The notes under the pieces: generated by a model | Told to the model about the DNA's origin: nothing | The model's input: the letters and a program-made list of their open reading frames with translations, nothing else | Databases searched by the model: none | Part shown: one piece after another, positions 42,602 through 51,954 of the stretch | How positions within the stretch are numbered: the first letter of the stretch is position 1 | How the letters are laid out: every line of letters begins with the position of its first letter | Translations under genes and position numbers: made by a program | NCBI RefSeq assembly: GCF_938030785.1 | Contig: NZ_CALHIK010000004.1 | Location: forward strand, 1 to 55,446 | Length of the DNA stretch: 55,446 nucleotides | Origin: an uncultured Campylobacter sp. | GTDB lineage: Bacteria; Campylobacterota; Campylobacteria; Campylobacterales; Campylobacteraceae | Reading direction: 5' to 3'

Positions 42602-43248
42602 AATCTCTCCTTGATCTCGCCAAAATTTTAAGAATTTTAAAATTTAAACCGAAAGCGCTGGGCGTCCGGTTAAAATTTTAAACTCCGCGGCAAGCTTTAA
42701 GATGAGCGAAATTTAAACCCGCAGAGCAAATAAAAGTGCAATTTTAGTTAAACGAGTCGGTAAATTTTAGAACGAAATTTCGGAATTTGCTCTAAGTTTT
42801 GTAAAATTAAATACATAATTATATGTAAAATTATATGTTAAATTTTACGATTTTAATTTAAGGGCGGCGTAAATTTATACTTTTATCTGTTCAATTTATA
42901 GTGTGAGAGCGTCGAATAAAAGGCGACATAATAGCTCAAGGCGACGCAATAAGCGCGATAAGACCGATAAAATAACCGGAGGCGCCATGCGATAAAGCAG
43001 GTGGATGTGCGGAATTTCAAATTTTAAAGGTGCGGAAATGGTTAAAGTACCGCGATAATTGGATCGCAGGAGTTTGATAAATGATAAAACGTCATTGATT
43101 TGATGAATGATAAAATGTCGTTAAAATGCAGCGCTGCCGCGGCTTGCCACGCGTAAAATCGCGTTAAATGTAAAATCTAAATTTAGTCGCTCGTTAAATT
43201 TAAAATTTACGTAAATTTAAAACCTGCGGCGAGCCGTCGGCGATAAAT
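42602..43248. other. AT-rich gap with short direct repeats
   Basis: About 650 bp without a gene. AATTATATGT occurs twice, 12 bp apart (42817-42826 and 42829-42838), as part of a near-palindrome starting ACATAATTATATGT; this may be an operator of the propeller gene. AATGATAAAAYGTC occurs at 43080-43093 and 43106-43119. The remainder lies downstream of lptB. Confidence 0.4.
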
Positions 43249-43971
43249 TTAGATTATAAAATCCTCGCCGAGGTAGAATTTGCGCACATTTGGATCGCTG
43301 GCTATCTCTTTTGCGGTGCCGCCTGCGAACAGCTCGCCGTCTTTGATGACGTAGGCGCGGTCGCAGATCGCAAGCGTCTCGCGGACGTTGTGATCGGTGA
43401 TGAGCACGCCGATACCGAGCTTTTTTAGGTCTCGCACGATGCTTTGGATGTCGCTAACCGCGATCGGATCGACGCCCGCGAACGGCTCGTCCAAAAGCAG
43501 AAATTTAGGCGTTATCATTAGGCTTCGCGCGATCTCACAGCGTCTGCGCTCGCCGCCGCTTAGACTCACGCCTTTGCGTTGGCGGATCGGCTCGATGTTG
43601 AGCAAATTTAACATCTCATCGACCTTTTGCGATGCTTCGGCCTTGTTTTTGTAGGTGATCTCCGCGGCGAGCATTAAATTTTCCTCAACGCTGAGCTCCT
43701 TAAAAACGCTGCTTTCCTGCGGCAGATAGCCTATGCCGAGCTTGGCGCGCTTGTGAAGCGGAACCTTTGCGATGCTGCGCTCATCGAGCAATATATCGCC
43801 GCCGCTAGCGCTTATAAGCCCGCAGATCATATAAAACGTCGTGGTTTTGCCCGCTCCGTTGGGTCCCAGCAGCCCTACGATCTCGCCGTTGTAAAGCTCC
43901 AGCGAGATGCCCTTGATGATCGGCGTGCCTTTTATGGTTTTTTTAAGACCTCTGACTTCCAGTTTATGCAT
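43249..43971 (-). CDS. lptB: LPS/LOS export ABC transporter ATP-binding protein
   Basis: LptB powers extraction of lipo(oligo)saccharide from the inner membrane by LptFG. The 240-residue ATPase has Walker A GPNGAGKT (36-43), Q-loop GYLPQESSVF, signature LSGGERRRCEIARSL and Walker B LLLDEPFAGVD, and the LptB-type ending RKFYLGEDF. It overlaps tsaE by 8 bp. The gene order with tsaE and an S4 gene opposite argG matches C. jejuni. Confidence 0.95.
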   Translation of the reverse strand: MHKLEVRGLKKTIKGTPIIKGISLELYNGEIVGLLGPNGAGKTTTFYMICGLISASGGDILLDERSIAKVPLHKRAKLGIGYLPQESSVFKELSVEENLMLAAEITYKNKAEASQKVDEMLNLLNIEPIRQRKGVSLSGGERRRCEIARSLMITPKFLLLDEPFAGVDPIAVSDIQSIVRDLKKLGIGVLITDHNVRETLAICDRAYVIKDGELFAGGTAKEIASDPNVRKFYLGEDFII

Positions 43972-44371
43972 AGCTTACCTCGTATTTTCGCCCTTGCGCG
44001 TGCGGCGTGATCCTCACTACGCAAAAATCAAGTTCGTATTTTTTAAGTAAATTTATCAAATTTTCATCCGCCCATTCGATCAGATGAAGCCCCTCTTCAA
44101 ATAAATTTTCAAATAATCCGTTTTTTAAAATCCCCTCGCAGCCGCCGTTGTAGATGTCGTAATGATAAATTTGGCCGTAATTTTGCATAATTGAAAATGT
44201 TGGCGAGCTTACGTTTTCATCCGATCCGTGCGCTCGCACGATCGCGCGCGCAAGCGTTGTTTTGCCGCTGGCAAGATCGCCGATCAGCAAGATTATGCCG
44301 CTTTTTGGCAGAGCTTGCACGAGACGTGAAATTTCATCCTCGCCGCAGACGAGTTCAAAGCTCTTGGGCAT
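43964..44371 (-). CDS. tsaE: tRNA threonylcarbamoyladenosine biosynthesis ATPase TsaE
   Basis: TsaE works with TsaB and TsaD to make t6A37 on ANN-decoding tRNAs. The 135-residue protein has the P-loop GDLASGKTTL (31-40), SSPTFSIMQNY (about 66-76), and the LIEWADE motif (about 107-113) typical of the family. It overlaps both neighbours, lptB downstream and the S4 gene upstream. Confidence 0.94.
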   Translation of the reverse strand: MPKSFELVCGEDEISRLVQALPKSGIILLIGDLASGKTTLARAIVRAHGSDENVSSPTFSIMQNYGQIYHYDIYNGGCEGILKNGLFENLFEEGLHLIEWADENLINLLKKYELDFCVVRITPHAQGRKYEVSYA

Positions 44372-44600
44372 ACTTTGCCTGCTCGCTTTTGGGCGTATTT
44401 TTCGCGCTAGGAAAGGCTAGGACTTTAAAGCTTTGTTTTCTATCTAAAAAGCTTATTGTGATTATGTCGCCGACTTTAAGCTCTTTGGCGGGCTTTGCTA
44501 CGATGCCGTTTACGGCTACGACGCCGCTTTTGCACATATCTTCGCTGATGGCGCGCCGCTTAGTGATATTTACTGCGTTTAAAAATTTATCGATTCTCAT
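44355..44600 (-). CDS. S4-domain RNA-binding protein
   Basis: The 81-residue protein is little more than an S4 fold (MRIDKFLNAVNITKRRAISE, then GVVAVNGIVAKPAKELKVGD) and resembles Hsp15/RlbA-type proteins that bind ribosomal RNA. I chose the ATG at 44600 because the family begins MR-DKFL; a longer frame from 44696 would overlap the argG start region. It overlaps tsaE by 17 bp. No clear ribosome-binding site is seen, suggesting a leaderless or weakly translated message. Confidence 0.85.
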   Translation of the reverse strand: MRIDKFLNAVNITKRRAISEDMCKSGVVAVNGIVAKPAKELKVGDIITISFLDRKQSFKVLAFPSAKNTPKSEQAKYAQEL

Positions 44601-44689
44601 AGGCGTGAGTTTAGCGATATTTGCCTTAAAAGCAACTATTAAACTATTTATTGGTAGAATTTCGCCAAATTTTACGTAAAGGATTTGAG

Positions 44690-45910
44690 ATGGCAAAAGA
44701 TGTAAAAAAGGTCGTTTTAGCGTATTCCGGCGGACTTGATACTAGCATTATTTTAAAGTGGCTCGGCGATACTTACGGCTGCGATGTGGTGACGTTTACT
44801 GCAGATATCGGTCAGAACGAGGATTTAGAGCCGATCAAAAACAAAGCCGTGAAACTAGGCATCAAAAAGGAAAATATCTTCGTAGAGGATCTGCGCGAGG
44901 AATTTGTGCGAGATTACGTATTTCCGATGTTTCGCGCAAACGCAGTTTATGAGGGCGAGTATCTTTTGGGCACGTCGATCGCGCGCCCGCTGATCGCCAA
45001 AAAGCTAGTCGAAATTGCGAAAAAAACCGGTGCGGACGCTGTAAGCCACGGCGCGACCGGCAAGGGCAACGACCAAGTTCGCTTTGAGCTTGGCGCATAC
45101 GCGCTAAATCCCGATATTAAGGTGATTGCGCCATGGAGGCTGTGGGATCTGAACTCTCGCGAGAAGCTGCTTGCTTATGCTAAGAAAAACGGCATCGACA
45201 TCGCCTCAAAGCCAGGCAAATCGCCGTATTCAATGGATGCTAACATCCTTCATATCTCCTACGAGGGTTTGGTGCTGGAAGATCCCGCTCATGCGCCTGA
45301 GGAGGATATGTGGCGATGGACCGTGAGCCCTAAAAATGCGCCAGATAAGAGCGAGATCATCGAGATCGAATACAAACACGGCGATCCCGTAAAGCTAAAC
45401 GGCAAGGCGCTTAAGCCGCACGAGATGCTAGCCGCGCTTAACGAGCTCGGCGCTAAAAACGGCATCGGCAGGCTAGATCTAGTAGAAAATCGCTACGTAG
45501 GCATGAAGAGTCGCGGCTGCTACGAAACTCCGGGCGGCACGATCATGCTAAAGGCTCACCGCGCGATCGAGAGCATCACGCTAGATCGCGGCGCGGCGCA
45601 TCTAAAAGACGATCTAATGCCGCGCTACGCCGAGCTTATCTACAACGGCTTTTGGTTCAGCCCGGAGCGCTTGCTGCTTCAAGAGCTGATAAACAAATCC
45701 CAAGAGCACGTAAACGGTAAGGTTAAGCTAGAGCTTTATAAGGGCAACGTGACCGTGCTGGGCAGGGAGAGTAAGAGCGATAGCTTGTTTAATACCGATT
45801 TTGTGACGTTTGAAGAGGATAGGGTCTTCAATCAAAAAGACGGCGACGGATTTATCAAACTAAGCGCGCTAAGATTTATCATCGCGGGAAAGAACGGACG
45901 CAAGCTTTAG
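44690..45910 (+). CDS. argG: Argininosuccinate synthase
   Basis: ArgG joins citrulline and aspartate with ATP in arginine synthesis. The 406-residue protein has the PP-loop VVLAYSGGLDTSIIL (about 7-21), GATGKGNDQVRFELG, KSPYSMDANILHISYEG and NRYVGMKSRGCYETPGGTI. The ATG at 44690 follows AAAGGA and matches the usual family start; an earlier in-frame start at 44651 is unlikely. The promoter must lie in the roughly 90 bp shared with the divergent S4 gene. Confidence 0.96.
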   Translation: MAKDVKKVVLAYSGGLDTSIILKWLGDTYGCDVVTFTADIGQNEDLEPIKNKAVKLGIKKENIFVEDLREEFVRDYVFPMFRANAVYEGEYLLGTSIARPLIAKKLVEIAKKTGADAVSHGATGKGNDQVRFELGAYALNPDIKVIAPWRLWDLNSREKLLAYAKKNGIDIASKPGKSPYSMDANILHISYEGLVLEDPAHAPEEDMWRWTVSPKNAPDKSEIIEIEYKHGDPVKLNGKALKPHEMLAALNELGAKNGIGRLDLVENRYVGMKSRGCYETPGGTIMLKAHRAIESITLDRGAAHLKDDLMPRYAELIYNGFWFSPERLLLQELINKSQEHVNGKVKLELYKGNVTVLGRESKSDSLFNTDFVTFEEDRVFNQKDGDGFIKLSALRFIIAGKNGRKL

Positions 45911-46070
45911 CTGAAATTTTGCCGCACGGCGGATAGGCAAATTTCACAAAATGAAATTTTAAAATTTATCAAAAAAGCGCGAGCGGCTGCGGGCAGGTTT
46001 CATAAAATTTTACAAAATTTCAGATCCGCCCGCGTTTATAAATTTAAAGCTAAATTTAAAAGGATAATGG

Positions 46071-46514
46071 ATGAAAGTATTATTGATCAAAGACGTTAAA
46101 GGGCTCGGAAAGGCGGGCGAGGTAAAGGAGGTCAAGGACGGCTACGGCAATAACTTCTTAATCGGCAAAGGTTATGCCAAAGCCGCTACGACGGAGGTTT
46201 TGCGTAAATTTGAAGCGGATAAGAAAAAGCAAGCCGAGCTTGAAAAATACGAGGTCGCGAGCCTGCAGAAACTAGCCGAGGGGCTAGCTAAGATCCGCGT
46301 AAAGATCGTAAAACAGACGGGCGAGAGCGGCGCGCTTTTCGGCTCGGTGACCAAAGATGAGATCGCAACCGCACTAAAAGAGCAAAAGGGGATCGAAATC
46401 GATAAGAAAATTTTAGAGACCGAAGCCATCAAAACGACCGGGATCTACGACGTAAATGCCAAGCTAAAGCACGGTATAAGCGCTAAATTTGAGATAGAGG
46501 TGGCTAGTGTTTGA
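46071..46514 (+). CDS. rplI: 50S ribosomal protein L9
   Basis: The 147-residue protein has the L9 N-terminal domain (KVLLIKDVKGLGKAGEVKEV then KDGYGNNFLIGKGYA), the long connecting helix (about 42-75) and the C-terminal rRNA-binding domain (LFGSVTKDEIATAL). AAAGGATAATGG marks the start. It leads the rplI-hslV-hslU operon and overlaps hslV by 8 bp. Confidence 0.96.
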   Translation: MKVLLIKDVKGLGKAGEVKEVKDGYGNNFLIGKGYAKAATTEVLRKFEADKKKQAELEKYEVASLQKLAEGLAKIRVKIVKQTGESGALFGSVTKDEIATALKEQKGIEIDKKILETEAIKTTGIYDVNAKLKHGISAKFEIEVASV

Positions 46515-47055
46515 AGCGACTACCATTTTAGCTTATAAAGGCGCGAAGGGCTCCGTCATCGGCGGCGACGGGCAGGTGACATTCGGAAACACCGTCTTAA
46601 AAGGCAATGCGACTAAAATTCGAAAGATCGGCAAAGATGGGGGCGTCTTGGCGGGCTTCGCAGGCAGCACCGCCGATGCGTTTAATCTTTTTGATATGTT
46701 TGAGAAGTGCTTAGATGGCGCAAAGGGCGATCTTTTAAGGGCCGTGATAGAATTTAGCAAGCAGTGGCGCAAAGATAAGTATCTGCGAAAGCTCGAAGCG
46801 ATGATGCTGGTGCTGGACCGCAAAAATATCTTTCTGCTTAGCGGCACGGGCGACGTGGTAGAGCCGGATGACGGCAAGATCGCGGCGATCGGAAGCGGCG
46901 GAAATTACGCTCTTAGCGCGGCGCGAGCTTTGGATAAATTTGCAAGCCTAGACGAGGAAGAGCTCGTAAAGCAAAGCCTTAAGATCGCGGGCGAGATTTG
47001 CATTTACACGAATGAAAACATCAAAACATACGCAATTTGGGACGAAAAGAGATGA
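46507..47055 (+). CDS. hslV: HslV (ClpQ) protease subunit
   Basis: HslV is the threonine protease of the HslUV complex, a bacterial proteasome-like chamber. The 182-residue protein starts with GTG and a short MFEA leader; removal exposes the catalytic Thr of TTILAYKG. SGTGDVVEPDDGKIAAIGSG and NYALSAARAL are family hallmarks. The start lies inside rplI, and its stop overlaps hslU (ATGATGA), so the two are translationally coupled in 1:1 supply. Confidence 0.95.
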   Translation: MFEATTILAYKGAKGSVIGGDGQVTFGNTVLKGNATKIRKIGKDGGVLAGFAGSTADAFNLFDMFEKCLDGAKGDLLRAVIEFSKQWRKDKYLRKLEAMMLVLDRKNIFLLSGTGDVVEPDDGKIAAIGSGGNYALSAARALDKFASLDEEELVKQSLKIAGEICIYTNENIKTYAIWDEKR

Positions 47056-48371
47056 TGACGCCACGAGAGATTGTAGAGAAATTAGACGAATATATAATCG
47101 GACAAAATAGCGCCAAACGCACGATAGCGGTGGCTTTGCGAAACCGTTATCGCAGAATGGCGCTTGAAGATGAGATGAAAAACGAGGTGATGCCCAAAAA
47201 CATCCTGATGATCGGATCTACCGGCGTAGGTAAGACCGAGATCGCGCGCAGACTTTCGAAGATGTTTGGGCTTCCTTTTATCAAGGTCGAGGCTAGCAAA
47301 TATACTGAAGTAGGCTTCGTGGGGCGCGACGTGGAGAGCATGGTGCGCGATCTGGCCGCCGCGTCGGTAAATTTAGTGCGCGGCGAGGAATTTGAAAAGA
47401 ACAAAGACAAGATCGATGATTATATCAAGCGTAAAATTTTAGAAAAAGTCCTTCCGCCGCTTCCGCGCGGCGCGAGTGAGGAGAAGATCGCAGATTATGA
47501 AAAAAGCTACGAAAAGATGGCGGCTAAGCTCGAGCGCGGCGATCTGGACGATCTTAGCATCGAGATTGAAGTAAGCGAAAACGCGCTTGAATCAAATCCG
47601 AATTTACCGCCCGAGATGGCGAATATGCAGGAAAGCTTCATCAAAGTAATCGGAATTTCGACGCGCAAAAGCAAAAAAGAGATGAAGGTCAAAGACGCCA
47701 AAGTTGCCCTTAAAAACGAGGCTAGCGAGAAGGTCTTGGATATGGAGAGCATCAAAGCCGAAGCCGTTAGGCGCGCGCAAAACGAAGGCATTATCTTTAT
47801 CGATGAGATCGATAAGGTGGCGGTTTCAAGCGGTAATAGCGGCAGGCAAGATCCGAGCAAAGAGGGCGTGCAGCGCGATCTGCTTCCGATCGTGGAGGGC
47901 AGCAGCGTAAGCACGAAATTCGGCAATATCGACACCGATCACATCCTTTTTATCGCCGCGGGCGCCTTTCATATCAGCAAGCCGAGCGATCTCATACCCG
48001 AGCTTCAGGGGCGCTTCCCGCTTCGCGTCGAGCTTGACAGCTTAGACGAGGCGGCGCTGTGCGAAATTTTAACCAAGCCTAAAAATTCGCTTCTTAAGCA
48101 GTACTCGGCGCTTTTAAAAACCGAGGGCGTGGAGCTGGAATTTAGCGAGGACGGGGTTAAAGCGATCGCGAAATTTGCGGCAAGCACGAACGAAAAAGTC
48201 GAAGACATCGGCGCTAGAAGGCTGCATACGATAATGGAAAAGGTGCTTGAGGATATCAGCTTTGAAGCGGATAAGTTTAAAGGGCAAAAGATCGTCGTGG
48301 ATGAAAAGCTCGTAAGCGAAAAGCTCGCAGGCATCGCAAGCGACGAGGATCTGGCGAAATACATTTTATAA
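47052..48371 (+). CDS. hslU: HslU (ClpY) AAA+ unfoldase subunit
   Basis: HslU unfolds substrates and feeds HslV. The 439-residue protein has MTPREIVEKLDEYIIGQNSA, Walker A GSTGVGKT (55-62), the pore motif YTEVGFVGRDVES, an intermediate domain (about 110-235), Walker B IIFIDEIDKV and the C-terminal tail ending EDLAKYIL that activates HslV. The ATG pair at 47052/47055 overlaps the hslV stop; an upstream TTG at 47037 is not needed. Confidence 0.96.
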   Translation: MMTPREIVEKLDEYIIGQNSAKRTIAVALRNRYRRMALEDEMKNEVMPKNILMIGSTGVGKTEIARRLSKMFGLPFIKVEASKYTEVGFVGRDVESMVRDLAAASVNLVRGEEFEKNKDKIDDYIKRKILEKVLPPLPRGASEEKIADYEKSYEKMAAKLERGDLDDLSIEIEVSENALESNPNLPPEMANMQESFIKVIGISTRKSKKEMKVKDAKVALKNEASEKVLDMESIKAEAVRRAQNEGIIFIDEIDKVAVSSGNSGRQDPSKEGVQRDLLPIVEGSSVSTKFGNIDTDHILFIAAGAFHISKPSDLIPELQGRFPLRVELDSLDEAALCEILTKPKNSLLKQYSALLKTEGVELEFSEDGVKAIAKFAASTNEKVEDIGARRLHTIMEKVLEDISFEADKFKGQKIVVDEKLVSEKLAGIASDEDLAKYIL

Positions 48372-48845
48372 GGCGGCGCGGCAGCTACTCTTAGAATTCT
48401 GCGGAGCCGCGGAAGTTTGCGGATAGTGAAATTCTGCGGTCTTAAAATTTGCAAAGCGCCGGAATTTAGGGCGCGAAATTTAGCGAAATTTTAAAATGCG
48501 CAGAATTTCGTCCTTTTAAATTTGACGATGCTTTAAAATTTTAAGTCTGTAAAATTTCAAGGATGATTGAATTCTGCGCGGTGCGGGTTATATATAATGT
48601 AGTCGTGGGATGAAATTTAAAATTTCGCTGCTAGTTTATGAAGCCGTAAAATTTATGGCGCGCAGAATTTGAAGTAGATAAAATTCTGCGCCTAGGGGGG
48701 CGGAATTTAGCGCTACCGTGCAGCTTGAAATTTTAAAATTTCGACGCTCGTGCGGAGCCGGCCTGCACAAAACGAGATTTTTAGAATTTACCCGTAAGGG
48801 CTTAGTGCTGCGGTTGCAAGATAAATTTATAAATTTAAGGAAAAT
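48372..48845. repeat. Gene-free region with repeated AATTCTGCG elements
   Basis: About 475 bp between hslU and era with no gene. AATTCTGCG appears four times forward (near 48395, 48430, 48570, 48682) and twice inverted (near 48499, 48661). The last two form a perfect 11-bp inverted repeat, GCGCAGAATTT (48660-48670) and AAATTCTGCGC (48681-48691), around 10 bases. This looks like a small palindromic repeat family rather than a terminator, as no T-run follows. Confidence 0.6.
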
Positions 48846-49715
48846 ATGAAAAGCGGATTTGTAACGCTCATCGGGCGGACGAATGCGGGCAAGAGCTCGC
48901 TGTTAAACTATCTTTGCGGCGAGAAAATTTCGCTCGTCTCGCACAAAATCAACGCCACGCGCCGCAAGATTAACGGCATCGCGATGAACGGCGCAGATCA
49001 GGTGATTTTCACGGACACGCCGGGGCTGCACGAAAGCGCCAAGCTGATGAATAAACTGATGGTCGAAGTGGCGCTCGGAGCGATTGAGGGCTGCGATTTG
49101 GTGCTGTTTTTGGCGCCGGTGCACGACGGTACCGCAGAATATGAAAAATTTTTAAATTCAAACTCAGGCACGAAACACATCGTGATTTTAACCAAAATTG
49201 ATGAAGTAAACGACGAAAAGATCGTGCAACGGCTGCTGCAATATCAAAAATTTACCGATAAATTTGAGGCGATAATCCCCGTTAGCATCAAAAAAAAGGT
49301 CTATAAAAAGCAGGTTTTGGATGAAATTTGTAAAATTTTGCCCGAGCACGAGTACTTTTATGATCCTGAAATTTTAAGCGCGACGAATGAGCGCGAAATT
49401 TACCGCGACTTCATACTTGAGGCGATCTTTGAGAGTATGAGCGACGAGATCCCGTATTGCAGCGACGTCGTGATGGAAAAAGTAGTGGAAAAACCGGGTC
49501 TGATCTCGGTATATGCGCGGATCATAACGGACAGCAATTCGCACAAAGAGATGTTGATCGGCAAAAACGGCGAGGCGATCAAGCGGATCGGAATTCGAGC
49601 CAAAAAGTTAATTTCAAATTTTTCTAAGGTCAAAATTTACTTAAAATTAACAGTTTTTGTAAAAAAAAGCTGGAAAAATGACGAATTTGTGGTGAAAACC
49701 GATTTTATCTATTGA
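48846..49715 (+). CDS. era: GTPase Era
   Basis: Era binds 16S rRNA and helps 30S maturation. The 289-residue protein has G1 GRTNAGKS (10-17), G3 DTPG (57-60), a G4 reading TKID (110-113) in place of the common NKxD, and a C-terminal KH domain (about 200-285) with GKNGEAIKRIG. The variant G4 should still bind guanine. AAGGAAAAT precedes the ATG. It ends the conserved rplI-hslV-hslU-era order. Confidence 0.95.
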   Translation: MKSGFVTLIGRTNAGKSSLLNYLCGEKISLVSHKINATRRKINGIAMNGADQVIFTDTPGLHESAKLMNKLMVEVALGAIEGCDLVLFLAPVHDGTAEYEKFLNSNSGTKHIVILTKIDEVNDEKIVQRLLQYQKFTDKFEAIIPVSIKKKVYKKQVLDEICKILPEHEYFYDPEILSATNEREIYRDFILEAIFESMSDEIPYCSDVVMEKVVEKPGLISVYARIITDSNSHKEMLIGKNGEAIKRIGIRAKKLISNFSKVKIYLKLTVFVKKSWKNDEFVVKTDFIY

Positions 49716-49777
49716 CATTTTATTTTATTTCTATTAGTATTAGCAGCGTAGAAAATTTCATTTGGAAGTGGAGTGTT

Positions 49778-51298
49778 ATGGCAAAGAATAGTAAAAATGC
49801 TAGTTCGATTGTTGCGATTAACAAAGTCACGCAAACCATATTCGGTCTAAGTGAGAATGAAGTTTTCGAGCACGACTTCTCAAAAGCGAATCGTGCGAAG
49901 GAAACTTATGTCTCATATATTCCGTATAAGGATATAATGACTACGACGGTCGAGATAAGCAAATCGGTAGAGGACGCGGATCTTTTAGATGCGATTGTCG
50001 TTAAGGTGTATGAGGAGCTGGGGCTTGACACCGCTTTGGATTACAAAATCACTTATAGTGAGGTAATAGGCGCTACCGGTGACGATAGAATTTTTAACGT
50101 CTTCGTCGTAGATAATGCCAAACTCACTTCTGAATTTGATGCGATCGCTGCTAGGACTAACTACATCGATTACATCGCAATGGCTCCGTTTTTGTACGAG
50201 GGCTTGTATAATAGAGGCGTTCTGACCCGAGACGGAATCGATTGTTTCATATATTTGCAACGAAATGATGCATTTTTAGTAGTGTATCAAAATGGCGAAT
50301 ATTTTCAATCCCGCCAGGTAAGATACAATCTAAAATTCTTGCACGAGAAATATGTCGAGCTGATCGGCAGCAGGATAGATGAAGAAAACTTCTACAGACT
50401 GCTCTCTAATCAAGGTATAAATTTAGAAAATCCGACCGAACGCGATTATATGATACAGATCTTCGATGATATGTTTTATTATATCAATGACGTGTTGGGC
50501 GGTATTAGCAAAATTTATAACGTTAATATCCAAAACGTCTATGTCGGAACGGATATCGGTAAAATTCCTGCGATAGAGGTTTTTGTAGAAAACAATCTGA
50601 AGCTAAGATATAGAGATTTTAACTTCAGCATCGCTATCAATGCGAAGGAATATCCGCTAACTCAATTAGACGTGTTGATGTTTTTAGTCGGCCAGGATTA
50701 TTTGGCTACCAAAGACGACGATCACAACTACTCGCCGTTTATGAGGCCACCGCCTTTAGCTCAAAGATCAACCGGTAAACTCATAGGTTACTTTTTGCTC
50801 GGTTGCTTATTAGGCGCTGCATATCCTGCGTATAACTTCGGCTATGGATATTATAATAATATGGTGGCTAGTGACAAGACCAGCCAATATCAAGAAGTGG
50901 AAGCTAAACTATCTCCCGCTAGAACTCAGCGAGATCAGATAGAGCAGGAGACAAAAGCAGTGAGAGAGGATGCGGCTAAAAGAAATAAAGAATTGGCCGA
51001 TAGAAAAAGTTTGATACATGCTATTTCTGATAAAAAGAATAACTATGCCATGAAGGGCGTTTCTATTTTTGATCTAACCAATATGGTGGTTAAAAATAAG
51101 GGCAATATGGTTAGAATTGGCGACGAAAATAGAACGCTTACCATTCAGGTGCGAACTAAAAATGATAAGCAGATGACTGAGCTTTTGGAGGATATCAGTA
51201 AAAAAGAGCCATATGGCGTAGATACTAAGACGATTGCATTGCAAGAGGGTAATAAGACCGTCTTTTACGATAGTAATATCAGTGTGGAGGTTCGATAA
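49778..51298 (+). CDS. PilM-PilN-like fusion, MSHA biogenesis (MshI-like)
   Basis: The 506-residue protein (ATG at 49778, GGAG five bases before) has a cytoplasmic N-terminal half (about 1-330) reading like an actin-like PilM domain in divergent form (EVFEHDFSKANRAK, FIYLQRNDAFLVVYQNGEYF, NVYVGTDIGKIPAIEVFVENN), a transmembrane helix (about 335-360), a coiled coil with QRDQIEQETKAVREDAAKRN, and a PilN-like periplasmic domain. It would link the cytoplasmic ring to the inner-membrane alignment complex of a type IV pilus-like machine. Its position before PilO-, PilP- and secretin-like genes supports this. An earlier start at 49712 overlaps era and is unlikely. Confidence 0.75.
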   Translation: MAKNSKNASSIVAINKVTQTIFGLSENEVFEHDFSKANRAKETYVSYIPYKDIMTTTVEISKSVEDADLLDAIVVKVYEELGLDTALDYKITYSEVIGATGDDRIFNVFVVDNAKLTSEFDAIAARTNYIDYIAMAPFLYEGLYNRGVLTRDGIDCFIYLQRNDAFLVVYQNGEYFQSRQVRYNLKFLHEKYVELIGSRIDEENFYRLLSNQGINLENPTERDYMIQIFDDMFYYINDVLGGISKIYNVNIQNVYVGTDIGKIPAIEVFVENNLKLRYRDFNFSIAINAKEYPLTQLDVLMFLVGQDYLATKDDDHNYSPFMRPPPLAQRSTGKLIGYFLLGCLLGAAYPAYNFGYGYYNNMVASDKTSQYQEVEAKLSPARTQRDQIEQETKAVREDAAKRNKELADRKSLIHAISDKKNNYAMKGVSIFDLTNMVVKNKGNMVRIGDENRTLTIQVRTKNDKQMTELLEDISKKEPYGVDTKTIALQEGNKTVFYDSNISVEVR

Positions 51299-51954
51299 TG
51301 AAAAGAAAAAGTTCATTAGATCAACTTGATCAATGGTTTGCCTCCAAAGGAACGAGCGCAAATACATATTTTTTAGCGGCTTTGGCAGTAGCATGTTTGA
51401 TTGTGTATCTTATCCTTGGTGATCCTGCAGATAGATATTTACAAGACAGCGAAACCTATTTGGAAAAGGCTACAAATAGTCTTCAAAAAGCTCAAGACGA
51501 ATATAATGGACCTTTTGAGGGGGATCCCGATGCTTTTGTTCAGAGGTTGCGCGATAAGCTAAATGAGGAAAAAGTTGCTCGCAATAATATTATTGAGGAG
51601 AGGAATTATATAGACGGCAAGCTTAAAGATATTTCAAAGCTTACTTACAACGAAGAGAATTGGGCTACTTTTATGGATAGCTTATCTACCATTGCAGAGA
51701 ATAACAATATTAAAATTTATGCTATTCACAGCGATAGAAGAGCACCTAGCGTAGAACAAAATTTTAAACCCGAGGCTTTGCTTGATATAGATGTTAAATT
51801 TGAAGGAGCTTTTCCGAACGTACTTAGATATATTAATTTAATCGAGCAATCAGAGATGATCGTAGATGTAAATAAGATGGATATAAACGCTACCAAAAAC
51901 GGTAAAATCGGTGGAAGTATCGGTATATCTATCTGGGGAGTAAATTATCAATGA
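51298..51954 (+). CDS. PilO-like inner-membrane alignment protein (MshJ-like)
   Basis: The 218-residue protein has a short cytoplasmic tail, one transmembrane helix (about 22-41: NTYFLAALAVACLIVYLIL), a periplasmic coiled coil (about 45-115) and a ferredoxin-like domain (about 120-215: NNIKIYAIHSDRR, ALLDIDVKFEGAFPNVLRYI, EMIVDVNKMDI). This is the PilO/GspM plan. It overlaps the upstream stop (TAATG) and the next gene by 4 bp, so the cluster is one operon. Confidence 0.75.
   Translation: MKRKSSLDQLDQWFASKGTSANTYFLAALAVACLIVYLILGDPADRYLQDSETYLEKATNSLQKAQDEYNGPFEGDPDAFVQRLRDKLNEEKVARNNIIEERNYIDGKLKDISKLTYNEENWATFMDSLSTIAENNNIKIYAIHSDRRAPSVEQNFKPEALLDIDVKFEGAFPNVLRYINLIEQSEMIVDVNKMDINATKNGKIGGSIGISIWGVNYQ

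Noticed and set aside
44601..44696. Longer N-terminus for the S4 protein
   Set aside because: The extra 32 codons run through the argG promoter and start region and are not part of the S4 family pattern, which begins at MRIDKFL.
48390..48691. CRISPR array or insertion-sequence ends near era
   Set aside because: Repeat units are only 9-11 bp, irregularly spaced and in both orientations, and no transposase lies between them.
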